From Gemmatimonadaceae bacterium (GTDB lineage: Bacteria; Gemmatimonadota; Gemmatimonadetes; Gemmatimonadales; Gemmatimonadaceae): a DNA stretch of 37,636 nt. The position numbers and the translations under genes were made by a program. The notes below the pieces were generated by a model. The model had not been told where the DNA came from and made no database searches. It saw only the letters and a program-made list of their open reading frames with translations. Position 1 is the stretch's first letter; every line of letters begins with the position of its first letter. The stretch is from positions 1 through 37,636 of the forward strand of contig DASXKV010000045.1 in NCBI GenBank assembly GCA_036496605.1, given 5' to 3'. Below, piece after piece: positions 1 through 9,257 of this stretch.

Positions 1-140
1 CCTTTTCGACGCGCCCTTTTCGACGCGCCCTTTTCGACGCGCCCTTTTCGACGCGCCCTTTTCGACGCGCCCTTTTCGACGCGCCCTTTTCGACGCGCCC
101 TTTTCGACGCGCCCTTTTCGACGCGCCCTTTTCGATGCGC
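1..140. repeat. 14-bp tandem array, 10 copies
   Basis: Ten head-to-tail copies of CCTTTTCGACGCGC fill the first 140 bases. Nine are identical, and the last has one C-to-T change. The array runs off the left edge, so the true copy number is unknown. The unit is twice seven bases, matching the 7-bp period of many other tracts here. Near-identity of the copies suggests recent slippage or expansion; assembly collapse or expansion is possible. Confidence 0.95.
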
Positions 141-225
141 CCGTCTACCCTCTACCCTCTACTCTCTGCCCTCTACTCTCTGCCCTCTACCCGCTCGCCA
201 ATCTCCATTCGCCGCTCGACAGCCG
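141..225. repeat. Heptamer tract (CTCTACC/CTCTGCC type) at the 3' end of the hydrolase gene
   Basis: From 141 the plus strand runs in 7-base steps through CTCTACC, CTCTACT and CTCTGCC variants and then through CTCGCCA/TTCGCCG-like variants. The tract continues into the last codons of the minus-strand hydrolase and supplies its TAG stop (189-187). The tract at 34995-35209 has the same word family. Confidence 0.8.
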
Positions 226-981
226 TTCCGCCAACCATTGCGCGCCGAAATCGATCGCCGGTTGCGGCGGCCAGTGGCCACCTTGATACCAGTGGATCTC
301 CTTCGGGTCGCCCGCGGCCTCGAACAATCGCTCGGCCTGCACCGCTTTGATCGTGCGATCGAACCGACCATTTACCATGAGCAACGGCCGGCCGCACAGC
401 TTGCGCACGGCGCGCAATGGATCCGCCGCGGCGCGGACGATCGACTCGAACGGGACCTGCTCGGGCAAATCGCCCCCGGATGCCAGCACAATAGCGCGAC
501 AGCGCGCGTCGTCACCCGCGGCGACGATGGCGAGATACGCGCCGAGGGAATAACCGACGATCGCCACGCGCTGCGAGTCGACGGCGGCGACGTCGCTCAA
601 GTAGTCGAACGAGCCACGAACGTCGCTCAACGCCCGGCGCCACGTCGCGATCATCTGTAGCGGATTGCGCGTGACTTCGTCCATCCCGTTGCCACGCGCG
701 CCGTGCATCGGCAAATCGATCGACAATGTCGCGACACCCCACGCGAGCAGAGCTCGGCCAATACCTTCCGCCATACGCTCTTTGCGCGAGGTCAGTCCAT
801 GGAGCAGAAGCGCCGCGGCGCTGCGATTTTCGCCCGCCCACGGACGATCCGGGATCATGAGAATACCCGGAACGCGGTCATGCTCCATCGCCAACTCGAC
901 GTCGATGCGATGTCCACCTGGTACGTCGCGACTAGCTGTCACGACGCCGGGAACTTGGATCGGTGTTCTTACCCGCTTCAT
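187..981 (-). CDS. Alpha/beta hydrolase (dienelactone hydrolase / prolyl oligopeptidase-like)
   Basis: A 264-residue cytoplasmic serine hydrolase of the alpha/beta fold; no signal peptide is visible. The oxyanion-region HG pair is at residues 61-62, the nucleophile elbow GYSLG puts Ser at 145, the acid is Asp208 in NGRFDRT and the base is His236 in GGHWPP. The N-terminal stretch before residue 55 resembles acyl-peptidase-like or dienelactone hydrolases rather than lipases. The substrate cannot be read from sequence. ATG start at 981-979, with AGGG about 9 bases upstream. The last eight or so residues (EWRLASG) and the stop are encoded by a 7-bp repeat tract, so the tail is probably not functional. 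It is divergent from the flippase-like gene at 1075. Confidence 0.88.
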   Translation of the reverse strand: MKRVRTPIQVPGVVTASRDVPGGHRIDVELAMEHDRVPGILMIPDRPWAGENRSAAALLLHGLTSRKERMAEGIGRALLAWGVATLSIDLPMHGARGNGMDEVTRNPLQMIATWRRALSDVRGSFDYLSDVAAVDSQRVAIVGYSLGAYLAIVAAGDDARCRAIVLASGGDLPEQVPFESIVRAAADPLRAVRKLCGRPLLMVNGRFDRTIKAVQAERLFEAAGDPKEIHWYQGGHWPPQPAIDFGAQWLAERLSSGEWRLASG

Positions 982-1074
982 AGCGGTGCCCTATAAAAGC
1001 AAAATCGGGCCCATTAAAGCGCAAAACGTGGCGTTCTTCTTGAACACCCCTCCGTTGACGCGCGAGGTGCGAGC

Positions 1075-2172
1075 TTGGAGAATTCGCCAGTCCCTTCACC
1101 AGCACCACCTATTGCGATTAGAGCACGAGACGCGCGGCCGGTGACGCCCGCCACCCGATCACGGCCGATCAAACACTGGCTGCTCACCGGACTCTCATTT
1201 TCCGCGGTGATCGGCGTTTCGGTGTACATGATCGCCGAGTGGTGGGATCAGGGATCGCTGAACTTGCCCTTGCGATCGCACGTCCTGGCGATCCTCGCCG
1301 TCGTCGCGGAGGTGGTTGCTCGCTCGCTCAAGTTGACGTGGAGCGCGAAGGCGGTGCGCATCCGGTTACCGTTTCGCATTTCCTTACGTACCAGCCTCGC
1401 GGGTGACTTCGGCGGCGCGATCACTCCCGCTCGAAGTGGCGCCGAGCCGGCGCGCTTCCTCGTGCTCGTCGAGGCGGGAGTCGTCGCGACCAATGCACTC
1501 GTCGTCCTGTTCGCCGAGCTGCTGCTCGAGGCGCTTTCGCTCGCGTTCGTGGTGCTCGTGGTGGCGATCGTCTTCCGCAATGCGGGCAGAGTTCTCGGCG
1601 CACTCATAGGCGTGGTCGGTGTATATGCGGGCTTCGTCCTCGGAATTGCCGTGCTCGCCGTGGTGCTGGCCCGTCGCCACGTTGGGGACGCGGCGCCCCG
1701 CTGGGCAGAGCGCATCGGCCTTCGGGCCGGACGCTGGCGCGTGATTGGACAGTGGCTCGCGCGCGTACGCATGGCGGTCGACGCCGTGCAGAACGTCAAG
1801 ATCTCGTGGGCGCTCGCCGCGTTTCTCGCGTCGGTGACGCACGTCGCGATGAGACTCTGTGTATTGCCGTTGCTGGTGCTCCCCGCGGTGACGGAGCCGG
1901 TCCCGCTCGCGCCGCTCGCGCTCTGGCCGCTGGGATTCCTGTATGGCGCGGCGGTCGTTCCAGCACCGGGCGGTGGCGGCGCGGTGGAGCTGGCCTTCCG
2001 AGCCGCGTTAGGCAAAGTTATTCCTGCGCACGCCTTCCCCGCGGCCCTCGTCTGGTGGCGATTCTACACCTTCTACATCTATATCGCGTTAGGCGCGATC
2101 ATCGCCGGCGGCGTCGCGTTGCGCGCGGTTCGCAAGACCGATGAGCTCGAGGAAGAGCTGGAACGAGCCTGA
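1075..2172 (+). CDS. Lysylphosphatidylglycerol synthase TM-region / UPF0104 family membrane protein
   Basis: A 365-residue integral membrane protein with seven or eight hydrophobic segments. Two motifs mark the family: RSGAEPARF near residue 120, following a conserved small-residue loop, and PAPGGGGAVE near residue 305. Members (the flippase-like membrane half of MprF and stand-alone relatives) are thought to move or present lipids or isoprenoid-linked glycolipids; no catalytic aminoacyl-transferase half is present here. The start chosen is TTG at 1075, preceded by an AGG core at 1065-1067 with 7-base spacing. An in-frame GTG at 1141 is a weaker alternative. The C-terminus is charged (DELEEELE) and probably cytoplasmic. 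The gene ends convergently with glgP; repeat IR-A copy 1 lies between them. Confidence 0.85.
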   Translation: MENSPVPSPAPPIAIRARDARPVTPATRSRPIKHWLLTGLSFSAVIGVSVYMIAEWWDQGSLNLPLRSHVLAILAVVAEVVARSLKLTWSAKAVRIRLPFRISLRTSLAGDFGGAITPARSGAEPARFLVLVEAGVVATNALVVLFAELLLEALSLAFVVLVVAIVFRNAGRVLGALIGVVGVYAGFVLGIAVLAVVLARRHVGDAAPRWAERIGLRAGRWRVIGQWLARVRMAVDAVQNVKISWALAAFLASVTHVAMRLCVLPLLVLPAVTEPVPLAPLALWPLGFLYGAAVVPAPGGGGAVELAFRAALGKVIPAHAFPAALVWWRFYTFYIYIALGAIIAGGVALRAVRKTDELEEELERA

Positions 2173-2222
2173 CCTCCGTGCGCGGCGCGAGCGGGAGCAG
2201 GGTCCGGAGGGGCAGCTAGCGG

Positions 2223-2445
2223 CAACACTGGGTTCTTCGGGAAATCCCGGGAGAATCGCGTCGAGACCGAGCTCCAGAAGCGAGACGTGAGTAGTGAGCT
2301 CCGGCCTTGTCGATGTGGCACTCACGCATCTCACCCCCCATCGGGGGGTGAGATGCCCGCGACGCCTCACGGAGTAGGCCGGATCTCACCACTCACTTCT
2401 CGACCCTCGAGCTCACGCGCTTTCCCGAAATTCCCCGATGATCCC
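2223..2445. repeat. Intergenic inverted-repeat element IR-A, copy 1
   Basis: About 220 bases with two imperfect inverted arms of roughly 65-70 bases. The left arm (about 2232-2305) contains GCTCCAGAAGCGAGACG and GTGAGTAGTGAG. The right arm (about 2378-2443) contains CTCACCACTCACTTCTCG and CCCGAAATTCCCCGATGAT. Similar sequences occur at 22421-22606, 26525-26707 and 29844-30071. It lies between convergent genes here, so it may act as a bidirectional terminator, but copies elsewhere lie in other contexts. No coding capacity is seen. Confidence 0.85.
2326..2356. terminator. Perfect 14-bp stem-loop in IR-A copy 1, candidate bidirectional terminator
   Basis: GCATCTCACCCCCC and its exact complement are separated by ATC, giving a very stable hairpin in the centre of IR-A. 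It lies between two convergent genes, 154 bases from one stop and 96 from the other. No T-tract follows on either strand, so intrinsic termination is not assured. It is absent from the other IR-A copies. Confidence 0.45.
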
Positions 2446-2451
2446 TACGCT

Positions 2452-4176
2452 CTACGCGACAGTTTCTTCGACCATCGCCCCGGCCGGGAAGTACGCGTTG
2501 CGCACGTACTGCTCTACCATCCGCTGCGTGTTGAAGAACGATCCATTCAACGCGATCGCAGAACGCATTACTTCAGCGTAAGCGAATGGAAGTCCGTAAA
2601 AAAGCGGCAGGATTACGCGCTCGAGTTTCAGGTAAAGATCCGACGCGTCCTTCGACTGATCGCCTTCTGAGCTCGACGTTCCGATCGACCAGCCCGTGAC
2701 GCCCTCGATGTGGCCCTCGATCCACCAACCGTCGAGCACCGAGAGACTCGGCACGCCGTTGAGCGCTCCCTTCATGCCGCTCGTGCCCGAGGCCTCGAGG
2801 GGCTTCATCGGGTTGTTGAGCCAGAGGTCGACGCCGGCGACCATCTTCGCCGCGATCTCCATCTCGTAGTTCTCGACGTAGACGATCTTCACCGCGTCGG
2901 CGAGCTTCAGCGACGCTTCATGGATGCGGCGAATGAGCTCCTTGCCGCCGACGTCGTGCGGATGCGCCTTGCCGCCGAACACGATCTGGATCGGACCGAT
3001 CGAATCGGCGATCTGCAGCAGGCGCTCGGGATTCGAGATCACTAAATCGGCGCGCTTGTACGGCGTGGCGCGACGCGCGAACCCGATCGTGAACACCTTC
3101 GGATCGAGCGTGACGCCGCTGCGCGCCGTGATCTCCTCGAGGAGAACGTGCTTCGCCTCGGCGTGCGCGGCGCGAATCTCCTGCAGCGGAATGCCAATCG
3201 CATAACGCAGGTAGTAGTTGTCGGAGCGCCACTCGGGAATGCGGCGATCGAACAACGCCTGAAACGACGGCGACGTCCAGGTCGACGCATGGACGCCGTT
3301 CGTGATCGAGTTGATCGGGTAGCTCGGAAACATCCCCTGCGACACTTCGCGATGCTTCATCGCGACGCCGTTGACGAAGCGCGAGAGGCGAAGCGCGAGG
3401 TGCGTCAGGTTGAGCGTTCCCTCACCGATGCACTGCGCCTGCTCGAGCAGCGCGACCTGCTCGGCGCCTAACACATGGCGCACCATGTCGACCGGAAACT
3501 TGTCGTGACCAGCCGGGACCGGCGTGTGCGTCGTGAAAACGACACGGCGCCTGACGGCGTCGATGTCCGACTCGTCGAGCTCGAATCGCGCGCGCCCGTC
3601 GAGCTGCCACTCGAGGAGACACAGCGTCAAGAGCGCTGAGTGGCCTTCGTTGAGGTGGTAGTGCACCTCGCCGTTGTAGCCGAGCGCGCGGAGAATCGCC
3701 GCGCCGCCCATGCCGAGAACGACCTCCTGGCACAGCCGGTAATGACTGTCGCCACCATAGAGATAGTCGGTGAGCGTCTGATCCCACGGCGTGTTCTCGG
3801 GAACCGCGGTGTCGAGCAGGAACACCGGAACCTCGTGCCCCGATACGCCGCGGATAATGTATCGCCACGCGCGAACGCGAACCGTTCGCCCTTCGATCTG
3901 TACCGATGCGCTCACCGGCAGAAGATCGAGGACATCTTCGGGACGCCATGCGACCGGCTGCTCGGTCTGCGTGCCGGCGTGGTCGAGATGCTGCTCGAAA
4001 TAGCCCTTCCGGTGAAGCAGCGTGATGCCGATCATCGGCACGGCCAGATCTGCGGCGGAACGCAGCGTATCACCCGCCAAAACGCCAAGGCCGCCGCTGT
4101 ACGTGGGGACTGCCTGTTCCAGGCAGATCTCCATCGAGAAATAGGCGACCGTCGAGTTTATAGAAACCAAAGTCAT
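2452..4176 (-). CDS. glgP: Alpha-glucan (glycogen/maltodextrin) phosphorylase, short form
   Basis: A GT35 phosphorylase that releases glucose 1-phosphate from non-reducing ends of alpha-1,4-glucan using phosphate and pyridoxal phosphate (PLP). The 574-residue length matches the short archaeal/Thermus-type form rather than the roughly 800-residue classical enzyme. Visible signatures: VAYFSMEICLE at 10-20, TYSGGLGVLAGD at 25-36, HLNEGHSA at 174-181, FTTHTPVPAGHD at 214-225, NGVHASTW at 293-300, RATPYKRADL at 369-378, and the PLP motif EASGTSGMKG with Lys469 as Schiff-base lysine. The ATG at 4176 sits just before the conserved VAYFSMEI, so the start is secure, although the Shine-Dalgarno sequence is weak. 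It is last in the nine-gene cluster, 298 bases after treY, so it could have its own promoter. Cytoplasmic. Confidence 0.95.
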   Translation of the reverse strand: MTLVSINSTVAYFSMEICLEQAVPTYSGGLGVLAGDTLRSAADLAVPMIGITLLHRKGYFEQHLDHAGTQTEQPVAWRPEDVLDLLPVSASVQIEGRTVRVRAWRYIIRGVSGHEVPVFLLDTAVPENTPWDQTLTDYLYGGDSHYRLCQEVVLGMGGAAILRALGYNGEVHYHLNEGHSALLTLCLLEWQLDGRARFELDESDIDAVRRRVVFTTHTPVPAGHDKFPVDMVRHVLGAEQVALLEQAQCIGEGTLNLTHLALRLSRFVNGVAMKHREVSQGMFPSYPINSITNGVHASTWTSPSFQALFDRRIPEWRSDNYYLRYAIGIPLQEIRAAHAEAKHVLLEEITARSGVTLDPKVFTIGFARRATPYKRADLVISNPERLLQIADSIGPIQIVFGGKAHPHDVGGKELIRRIHEASLKLADAVKIVYVENYEMEIAAKMVAGVDLWLNNPMKPLEASGTSGMKGALNGVPSLSVLDGWWIEGHIEGVTGWSIGTSSSEGDQSKDASDLYLKLERVILPLFYGLPFAYAEVMRSAIALNGSFFNTQRMVEQYVRNAYFPAGAMVEETVA

Positions 4177-4474
4177 TTATGTCTCAAGTAAATCGGACCA
4201 ACGAATCGTTATACACCCGGGACGAATGGACGCTTCGACGGTTGGGCAATGCCCTCCTCCCGACGGCTAAAGCGTGTGTGTCCCAAATGAATCGTAACGA
4301 TGCTCGTTGAGTAATCCGTGCCAGCGCATCGGCCGTGCCGGCCTGAGCCCTGAGCGCTTTGAAATACGACGACATAGCCATCGTGGGACCCGGCGTCGGT
4401 CATCCCGCGTTTGGCGACTCCGTAATACACAGCTTTTGACGATCGATGCAACGGTGAGAAACGACGTCGTACTC
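4177..4474. other. Gap between treY and glgP, no recognised element
   Basis: This 298-base stretch is less GC-rich than the flanking genes. Minus-strand open frames of 65 and 80 codons occur (4184-4381, 4209-4451), but neither has a recognisable domain or a good ribosome site. A promoter for glgP could lie here. A TATAAC-like -10 occurs on the minus strand around 4208-4213, without a convincing -35. No hairpin with a T-tract was seen. Confidence 0.4.
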
Positions 4475-7102
4475 TTACGGGCTGAGCAATACGGCCATTG
4501 GCAGGACCGTCAACATGTGCCCGCGAACGCCGGATGTCGAGCCGCTCGCAAGATCAACATTTCCCCCTCGTAAGACGTCGCGGAACGAACCCGTGCGGAC
4601 AGCGGTTGGAAGCACAATCTCGGTGTCCCTCCAATCCGGAGCCACGCGGTCGGATTGCGCGCTTCCGGCGAGGAGGCGCGGCGCGATCACGACCAGCTGC
4701 GCGTCGTCGGTGCTGCGAAGGAAGACCACGAGATGCTTCGCGTGTGCACCGCGCACCTCGATCGGCTCATAGGACCCGCGACCAAAAAGTGCTGCGTGCT
4801 CGCGTCGAATGTTGAGTAGACGCTGCAGCACCGCGAGCTTGAGGCGCTCGTCCGACGGGTGCAGCGACTCGAGCGATCCTGCCGGCAGCGACGCGAGCAA
4901 CTCTTCTCGTCTCGAGTAATCCACAGCGCGCCGGTTGTCCGGATCCACGAGTGAGAAGGTCCAGAGCTCGTCGCCCTGATAGGTGTCGGGGACGCCGGGC
5001 GCCGTCAGCTGCAGCACGAGACGCGCGAGCGCGTTCCAGTGCCCGACGTTCGCGATCTTCGCGACGAAGCGAGCGACGTCGGCCAGGAAGGGCGCATCGT
5101 CGTCACCGCCGAGAATGGCGGCGATGAATTGCTTGAGCGCAGCTTCGTACGCGGCGTCGGGTTCGGTCCAGCTCGTTCGCGTCTTTGCTTCCTTGACTGC
5201 CTTGAGCATGTACTGCTCGAGCCGCGCCCGCGCCGAAGCGAGCCAGGCGCGATCGGGCAGGTCATCGGCCCGGCGCCCCGGTCGCGGCGAGGGCCACATG
5301 CCGATGAGCGTTTGATAAACGAGGTACTCGGTGTTGGTATCTGGCGCGAGGCGTCCACCGACGGTCGCGCGATGCCGCCGGTTGAGCCGCCGCCAACGCG
5401 TTATGCAGCGCTGCCACTCCGGCGCGCACTCGGTGAGCACGTCGAGCCGCGCACGCAAATCCGCGCTGCGCTTCGTGTCGTGCGTGTTCACGCAGGTGAG
5501 CGACGAGGGCCAGTGGCAGGCGCGATCCGCATTCGCGCGATGGAACCGGCTGACGGCGTCATCGAGCGGCCGGTCGGGCGCACCGCCAACTTCGTTTCGC
5601 GAGACGAGTGGAACGTAAATGTAGAGCGCAGTATCCTCGACGCCTTTCGCCGCTGCTGGGCCGCTCGTCTGCTGCAGACGCTGCACGAAGTCGAGCGCCG
5701 GCTCGCCGGCACGGCCAAGCATGGCGTCGCGAATGAGATCGAGCGTCGCCGACGCCCCCGCGCCGTTACGCTCCCGCGCGATCCGGATCGCGCCATCTAC
5801 AATCGCCACGTCCTGCGCATCCGGAGTCGCCGACCGGCCGTCCACGTAGGTGCGATAGACGGGCAGCGCGGCAATGTACTGGACGATCGCCCTTCGAACT
5901 CGATCCGCGTCGTCGCTCGTCGGCGCGAGGGGCCGCACGAGGCGCGTGACGTCGGCGCGCAGCGGGCCGTCCAGCATCTTGACCTTCCCCGCCCACGCGA
6001 CGTCGGCGAAGGTGGCGGTCGTTAGGCGCCGCGCCGAGCGATACGCCCGCTCGACCGCGGCATAACCTTCGGGATCGAGAAAGACGTCCTCGAGATCGTT
6101 GAGAAACTCATAACCGGTCGTCCCCTGTACCGGCCAGCTGCGCCGCAGCTGCTCGCCGGCCGACAATATCTTCTCGACGACGATTGGAAACGTCTCGCCG
6201 TCTTCACGGGCATGCTCGACCCGCTTGCGCAGCCGCTCGAGGTAGCCTAACGGGTCGAGGAGCCCGTCGACGTGGTCGATCCGGAGGCCGTCGATCACTC
6301 CCTCGGCGACCAGCGACAGCACAAAGTCGTGCGTCGCGTCGAAGACGACCGGATCCTCCTGCCTGAGCGCGACGAGATCGTTCACGTCGAAGAAACGACG
6401 ATAGTTGATCTCGTCGGGCGCGCGACGCCACGACGTGAGGCGATAGTGCTGCGCGTCGAGCAGTGCACGGAATCGGCGCTGCCCGTCGTCACCCGAGAGA
6501 AAGATCCGGGTATCGGTGACCGCGGTGGGGTCGAAGCGTGCGAGCTGCAGCTCGTCCGACATCGATGCGGGATCGACGGGCCACGAGCTCTCACCGTAGC
6601 ACAGGCGTGGTGTCTTCTCCTTCACGTCGAAGGTGATCTCACCGCGCGCGAGCACGGCGTCGAGCTCGTCCTTCAGCACGGGCAGCACGATCTTGTTCCG
6701 CCCCGACGTCCAATCGACATCGAACCATTCTGCATAACGAGAGCGCAGCCCGTGCGTGAGCACGTCCTCCCAGTAGGGATTCGCCGGTCCGATGCCCATG
6801 TGATTGGGCACGATGTCGAGCAGAATTCCCATTCCCTTCGCCTCGAGCTCGCTCGCGAGCGCGCGCAAATCGTCGAGCGTGCCGATCTCCGGATTGATGC
6901 GCGTCGGGTCGACGACGTCATAGCCATGCATGCTGCCGGGCCGCGCCGCGAGAATCGGCGAGCAGTAAAGGTGCGAGATCCCCAGTCGCTCGAGATAGGG
7001 CACGATGCGACGGACGTCGTTCAGCGTGAACGTCTTGTTGAGCTGGACGCGGTAGGTCGCGCTGAGTCGCGAGCGGCGAGTGACGAGTGGCGACTCGGTC
7101 AT
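4475..7102 (-). CDS. treY: Malto-oligosyltrehalose synthase
   Basis: A GH13 intramolecular transglucosylase that converts the reducing-end alpha-1,4 bond of maltodextrin to an alpha,alpha-1,1 trehalose bond, the first step of the TreY/TreZ route. The family start is seen at ATYRVQLNKTFTLND (15-29), then YCSPILAARPGSMHGYDV (46-63). The nucleophile is Asp276 in DGLRIDHVDG, the acid/base Glu310 in IVVEK, and the third acid Asp542 in NTHDTKRSAD. The 875 residues are usual for TreY. ATG 7102 overlaps the malQ stop by four bases (ATGA), suggesting translational coupling. The first 14 or so residues (TESPLVTRRSRLS) are encoded by a 7-bp repeat tract and look unconserved. TreZ is encoded upstream in the same cluster. 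Confidence 0.96.
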   Translation of the reverse strand: MTESPLVTRRSRLSATYRVQLNKTFTLNDVRRIVPYLERLGISHLYCSPILAARPGSMHGYDVVDPTRINPEIGTLDDLRALASELEAKGMGILLDIVPNHMGIGPANPYWEDVLTHGLRSRYAEWFDVDWTSGRNKIVLPVLKDELDAVLARGEITFDVKEKTPRLCYGESSWPVDPASMSDELQLARFDPTAVTDTRIFLSGDDGQRRFRALLDAQHYRLTSWRRAPDEINYRRFFDVNDLVALRQEDPVVFDATHDFVLSLVAEGVIDGLRIDHVDGLLDPLGYLERLRKRVEHAREDGETFPIVVEKILSAGEQLRRSWPVQGTTGYEFLNDLEDVFLDPEGYAAVERAYRSARRLTTATFADVAWAGKVKMLDGPLRADVTRLVRPLAPTSDDADRVRRAIVQYIAALPVYRTYVDGRSATPDAQDVAIVDGAIRIARERNGAGASATLDLIRDAMLGRAGEPALDFVQRLQQTSGPAAAKGVEDTALYIYVPLVSRNEVGGAPDRPLDDAVSRFHRANADRACHWPSSLTCVNTHDTKRSADLRARLDVLTECAPEWQRCITRWRRLNRRHRATVGGRLAPDTNTEYLVYQTLIGMWPSPRPGRRADDLPDRAWLASARARLEQYMLKAVKEAKTRTSWTEPDAAYEAALKQFIAAILGGDDDAPFLADVARFVAKIANVGHWNALARLVLQLTAPGVPDTYQGDELWTFSLVDPDNRRAVDYSRREELLASLPAGSLESLHPSDERLKLAVLQRLLNIRREHAALFGRGSYEPIEVRGAHAKHLVVFLRSTDDAQLVVIAPRLLAGSAQSDRVAPDWRDTEIVLPTAVRTGSFRDVLRGGNVDLASGSTSGVRGHMLTVLPMAVLLSP
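7064..7098. repeat. Five heptamers of GAGTGGC type at the treY start
   Basis: Five consecutive 7-base units GAGTCGC, GAGCGGC, GAGTGAC, GAGTGGC, GACTCGG on the plus strand. They lie inside the first codons of treY, next to the malQ stop. The same word family occurs at the 3' end of the hydrolase gene near 190-220. Confidence 0.85.
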
Positions 7103-9243
7103 TTTCTACGATCGGCACAGCGGAGCGCTGCTCGAACCTGCTCGCTCGTCCTCATCTCCTCGAGCGTCATCGACATCTTGCGCGTCCAGCTCGCGTGCTT
7201 CTCCGGGCCGACGCCCGGCACGTTCACGGCGTCCACCTCGCCGGCGAGATCGTCGAGCGAGACGCCGACGAGCTCCGTCGGCGTCTTGCACAGAAACTCG
7301 TGGATGGCACCGCGAAGCTCCGCGTCGTTAGGCGCACGCCCCGGCGCGATGACCTTCTCACGCACGAGACGCTCGAGCAGTGCTGCCTTGTCCTGCTCGC
7401 GTTCCGCCTGTGCCTTGCCTTTCGCATCCGCGTCCGCGATCAAGCCGACCCGCGCGCGGTCCTCGATGTCCTGACCGCGCCAGAAGCCGGCGAGCGTCGC
7501 CATGTCGTGCGTGTTCGCCGTCGCCAGCGCGAGCGGCGGGTAGCGATCCGCCGCGGAAAAGCAGCCGCGCTTGTCTCGCTCGAAGTACAGCACCTTCGAC
7601 GACAACACGCCCCACTTCTCGAGTGCGGGTGGAACCTCCTTCGGCACCGTACCGAGGTCCTCGCCGACGACGAGCGCGTTGTGCCTAACGCTTTCCAGCG
7701 CGAGAATCCCGAGCAGGTCGGCCGACGGATAGCTCACATACGCGCCTTCTCTGCCCGTCTTCCCCTCGGGAATCCAGAACAGGCGGAAGAGGCCCATCAC
7801 GTGGTCGATGCGCAGGGCGCCCGCATGTCGAAATCCGCTCTGCACGAGGCGAATGAAATACCGATATCGATCCCGGCGCAGCGCGCGCGGATCGATCGGC
7901 GGGAGCCCCCAGTTCTGGCCCGTCGCCGCGTACGGATCGGGCGACGCACCAATGCTCGCGCCCCGCACGAAGAGCGTCGGATTCGACCACGTGTCCGCGC
8001 CCCCTGGTGACGTACCGATCGCCAGATCCTGGTACAGGCCAATCGAGAGCTTCGCGCCGCGCGCGGCGATCGCGACGTCGCCGAGCTGGCGATCGAGCTC
8101 GAATTGGATCCACCGATGCAGATCGATCCCCTCGGCGTGCAGCCGCTGGAGCTCCGTCACCGCGTCCGATGCCGGATCGTGAAAGGTCGCGGGCCACTCG
8201 CGCCAATTCCACGACCGCCGCGACTCCGCGATCGACATGAAGGTCGCGAAGCGCGTGAGCTCGGGATCGTTGGCGCGAACGAACTCGTCGTAGGCAGTTC
8301 GGCGTTCGCCGTCTCCGCCGCGCGCGAAAACGCGGTGCAGCTCCTCGAGCACCGGCATCTTGATCGCCATCACCTGCGCATACTGCACCTGCGGATTCTC
8401 CCGAAGCGCCTCGAGCTCGGCCTCGAGCTCCGGGTGATCGAGACGTTGCGCCACGTTAGGCGCACGATGCAACTCCGGAACGCCCTTCACATCGATGTAG
8501 ATCGGATTCCGAAAGATGCGGCTCACCGGGCTGTACGGGCTGATGCCGTCGCCCGTGTTCGCGAGCGCGTGCAGCGGGTTCACGCCAACGAAGGCGCCGC
8601 CGAGCGAACCGGTCCACTCGATGAGCTGCTTCAGATCGCTGAAGTCGCCGACGCCCCAGTTCTGCGCGCTGCGCACCGTGTAGAGGTTGGCCACCAGGCC
8701 AAACGCGCGCCGGTCGCCGAGCAGATCGCGCGCCTGCACGCACCGCGACGGTACGACAATGAACGTTTGCTCGGCGCTGGTCGTTCGCTTACCGCTGTCG
8801 AGCGTCAGGCGCAGTTGATGATAGCCCAGCGCAGGATAGTCGGGCCACGGAATGGAAAGCTCGGCGAAACGGCCCTCGGGCCACACGCCGTCGGCGCTTC
8901 GCGTCTCGCCGGTTTCGAGGGTGAGCTCGAGGCGCCACCGCGCGGTGGCGTTAGGCGGCGAAGCCAATCGCGCCGCGACGTGCCGAACCGGAGAATCGTC
9001 GGTGAACTCGACCACGCGAACCGGCGGGATCAGCTCCCGACGCTCGGCGAGACGCAGGGCACGCAGCGCCGTGTCGGCCGCCGCTTCCGTCGAGGCGTCG
9101 ATCCCCATCGCCGACAGCAGCGCGACGCGCGACTCGTTCGACGTCTGACGCCACTCCGTGCCGGTTTGGTCCAGATACTTCGGAACGATCCCGACCGCGT
9201 CGGCCAATCGCCGCACCGCCGACACTTTGGTTTTCGTAGCCAC
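7099..9243 (-). CDS. malQ: 4-alpha-glucanotransferase (amylomaltase, long form)
   Basis: A GH77 enzyme that transfers maltodextrin segments between chains, recycling short oligosaccharides left by GlgX, TreZ and GlgP. The frame is open to 9423, but the upstream codons come from repeat IR-B. I place the start at GTG 9243, where GAGG at 9253-9250 stands six bases upstream; GTG 9249 is too close to it. This gives 714 residues with an N-terminal domain of about 165 residues, as in the long E. coli-type enzyme. Signatures: QNWGVGDFSDL near 194-204, SPYSPVSR near 235-242, Asp480 in GALRIDHVMGLFRLFWIPEG, Glu528 in VVGEDLG and Asp580 in ANTHDMATLAGFW. It overlaps treY by four bases. Confidence 0.94.
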   Translation of the reverse strand: MATKTKVSAVRRLADAVGIVPKYLDQTGTEWRQTSNESRVALLSAMGIDASTEAAADTALRALRLAERRELIPPVRVVEFTDDSPVRHVAARLASPPNATARWRLELTLETGETRSADGVWPEGRFAELSIPWPDYPALGYHQLRLTLDSGKRTTSAEQTFIVVPSRCVQARDLLGDRRAFGLVANLYTVRSAQNWGVGDFSDLKQLIEWTGSLGGAFVGVNPLHALANTGDGISPYSPVSRIFRNPIYIDVKGVPELHRAPNVAQRLDHPELEAELEALRENPQVQYAQVMAIKMPVLEELHRVFARGGDGERRTAYDEFVRANDPELTRFATFMSIAESRRSWNWREWPATFHDPASDAVTELQRLHAEGIDLHRWIQFELDRQLGDVAIAARGAKLSIGLYQDLAIGTSPGGADTWSNPTLFVRGASIGASPDPYAATGQNWGLPPIDPRALRRDRYRYFIRLVQSGFRHAGALRIDHVMGLFRLFWIPEGKTGREGAYVSYPSADLLGILALESVRHNALVVGEDLGTVPKEVPPALEKWGVLSSKVLYFERDKRGCFSAADRYPPLALATANTHDMATLAGFWRGQDIEDRARVGLIADADAKGKAQAEREQDKAALLERLVREKVIAPGRAPNDAELRGAIHEFLCKTPTELVGVSLDDLAGEVDAVNVPGVGPEKHASWTRKMSMTLEEMRTSEQVRAALRCADRRK

Positions 9244-9257
9244 CTTCACCCTCGAAA

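Noticed and set aside
1-140. CRISPR array
   Set aside because: The units are contiguous 14-mers with no spacers, and no cas genes are present.
4209-4451. 80-codon minus-strand frame between treY and glgP
   Set aside because: It has no recognisable domain, no ribosome site and a mixed composition. It was kept only as a note on the gap.
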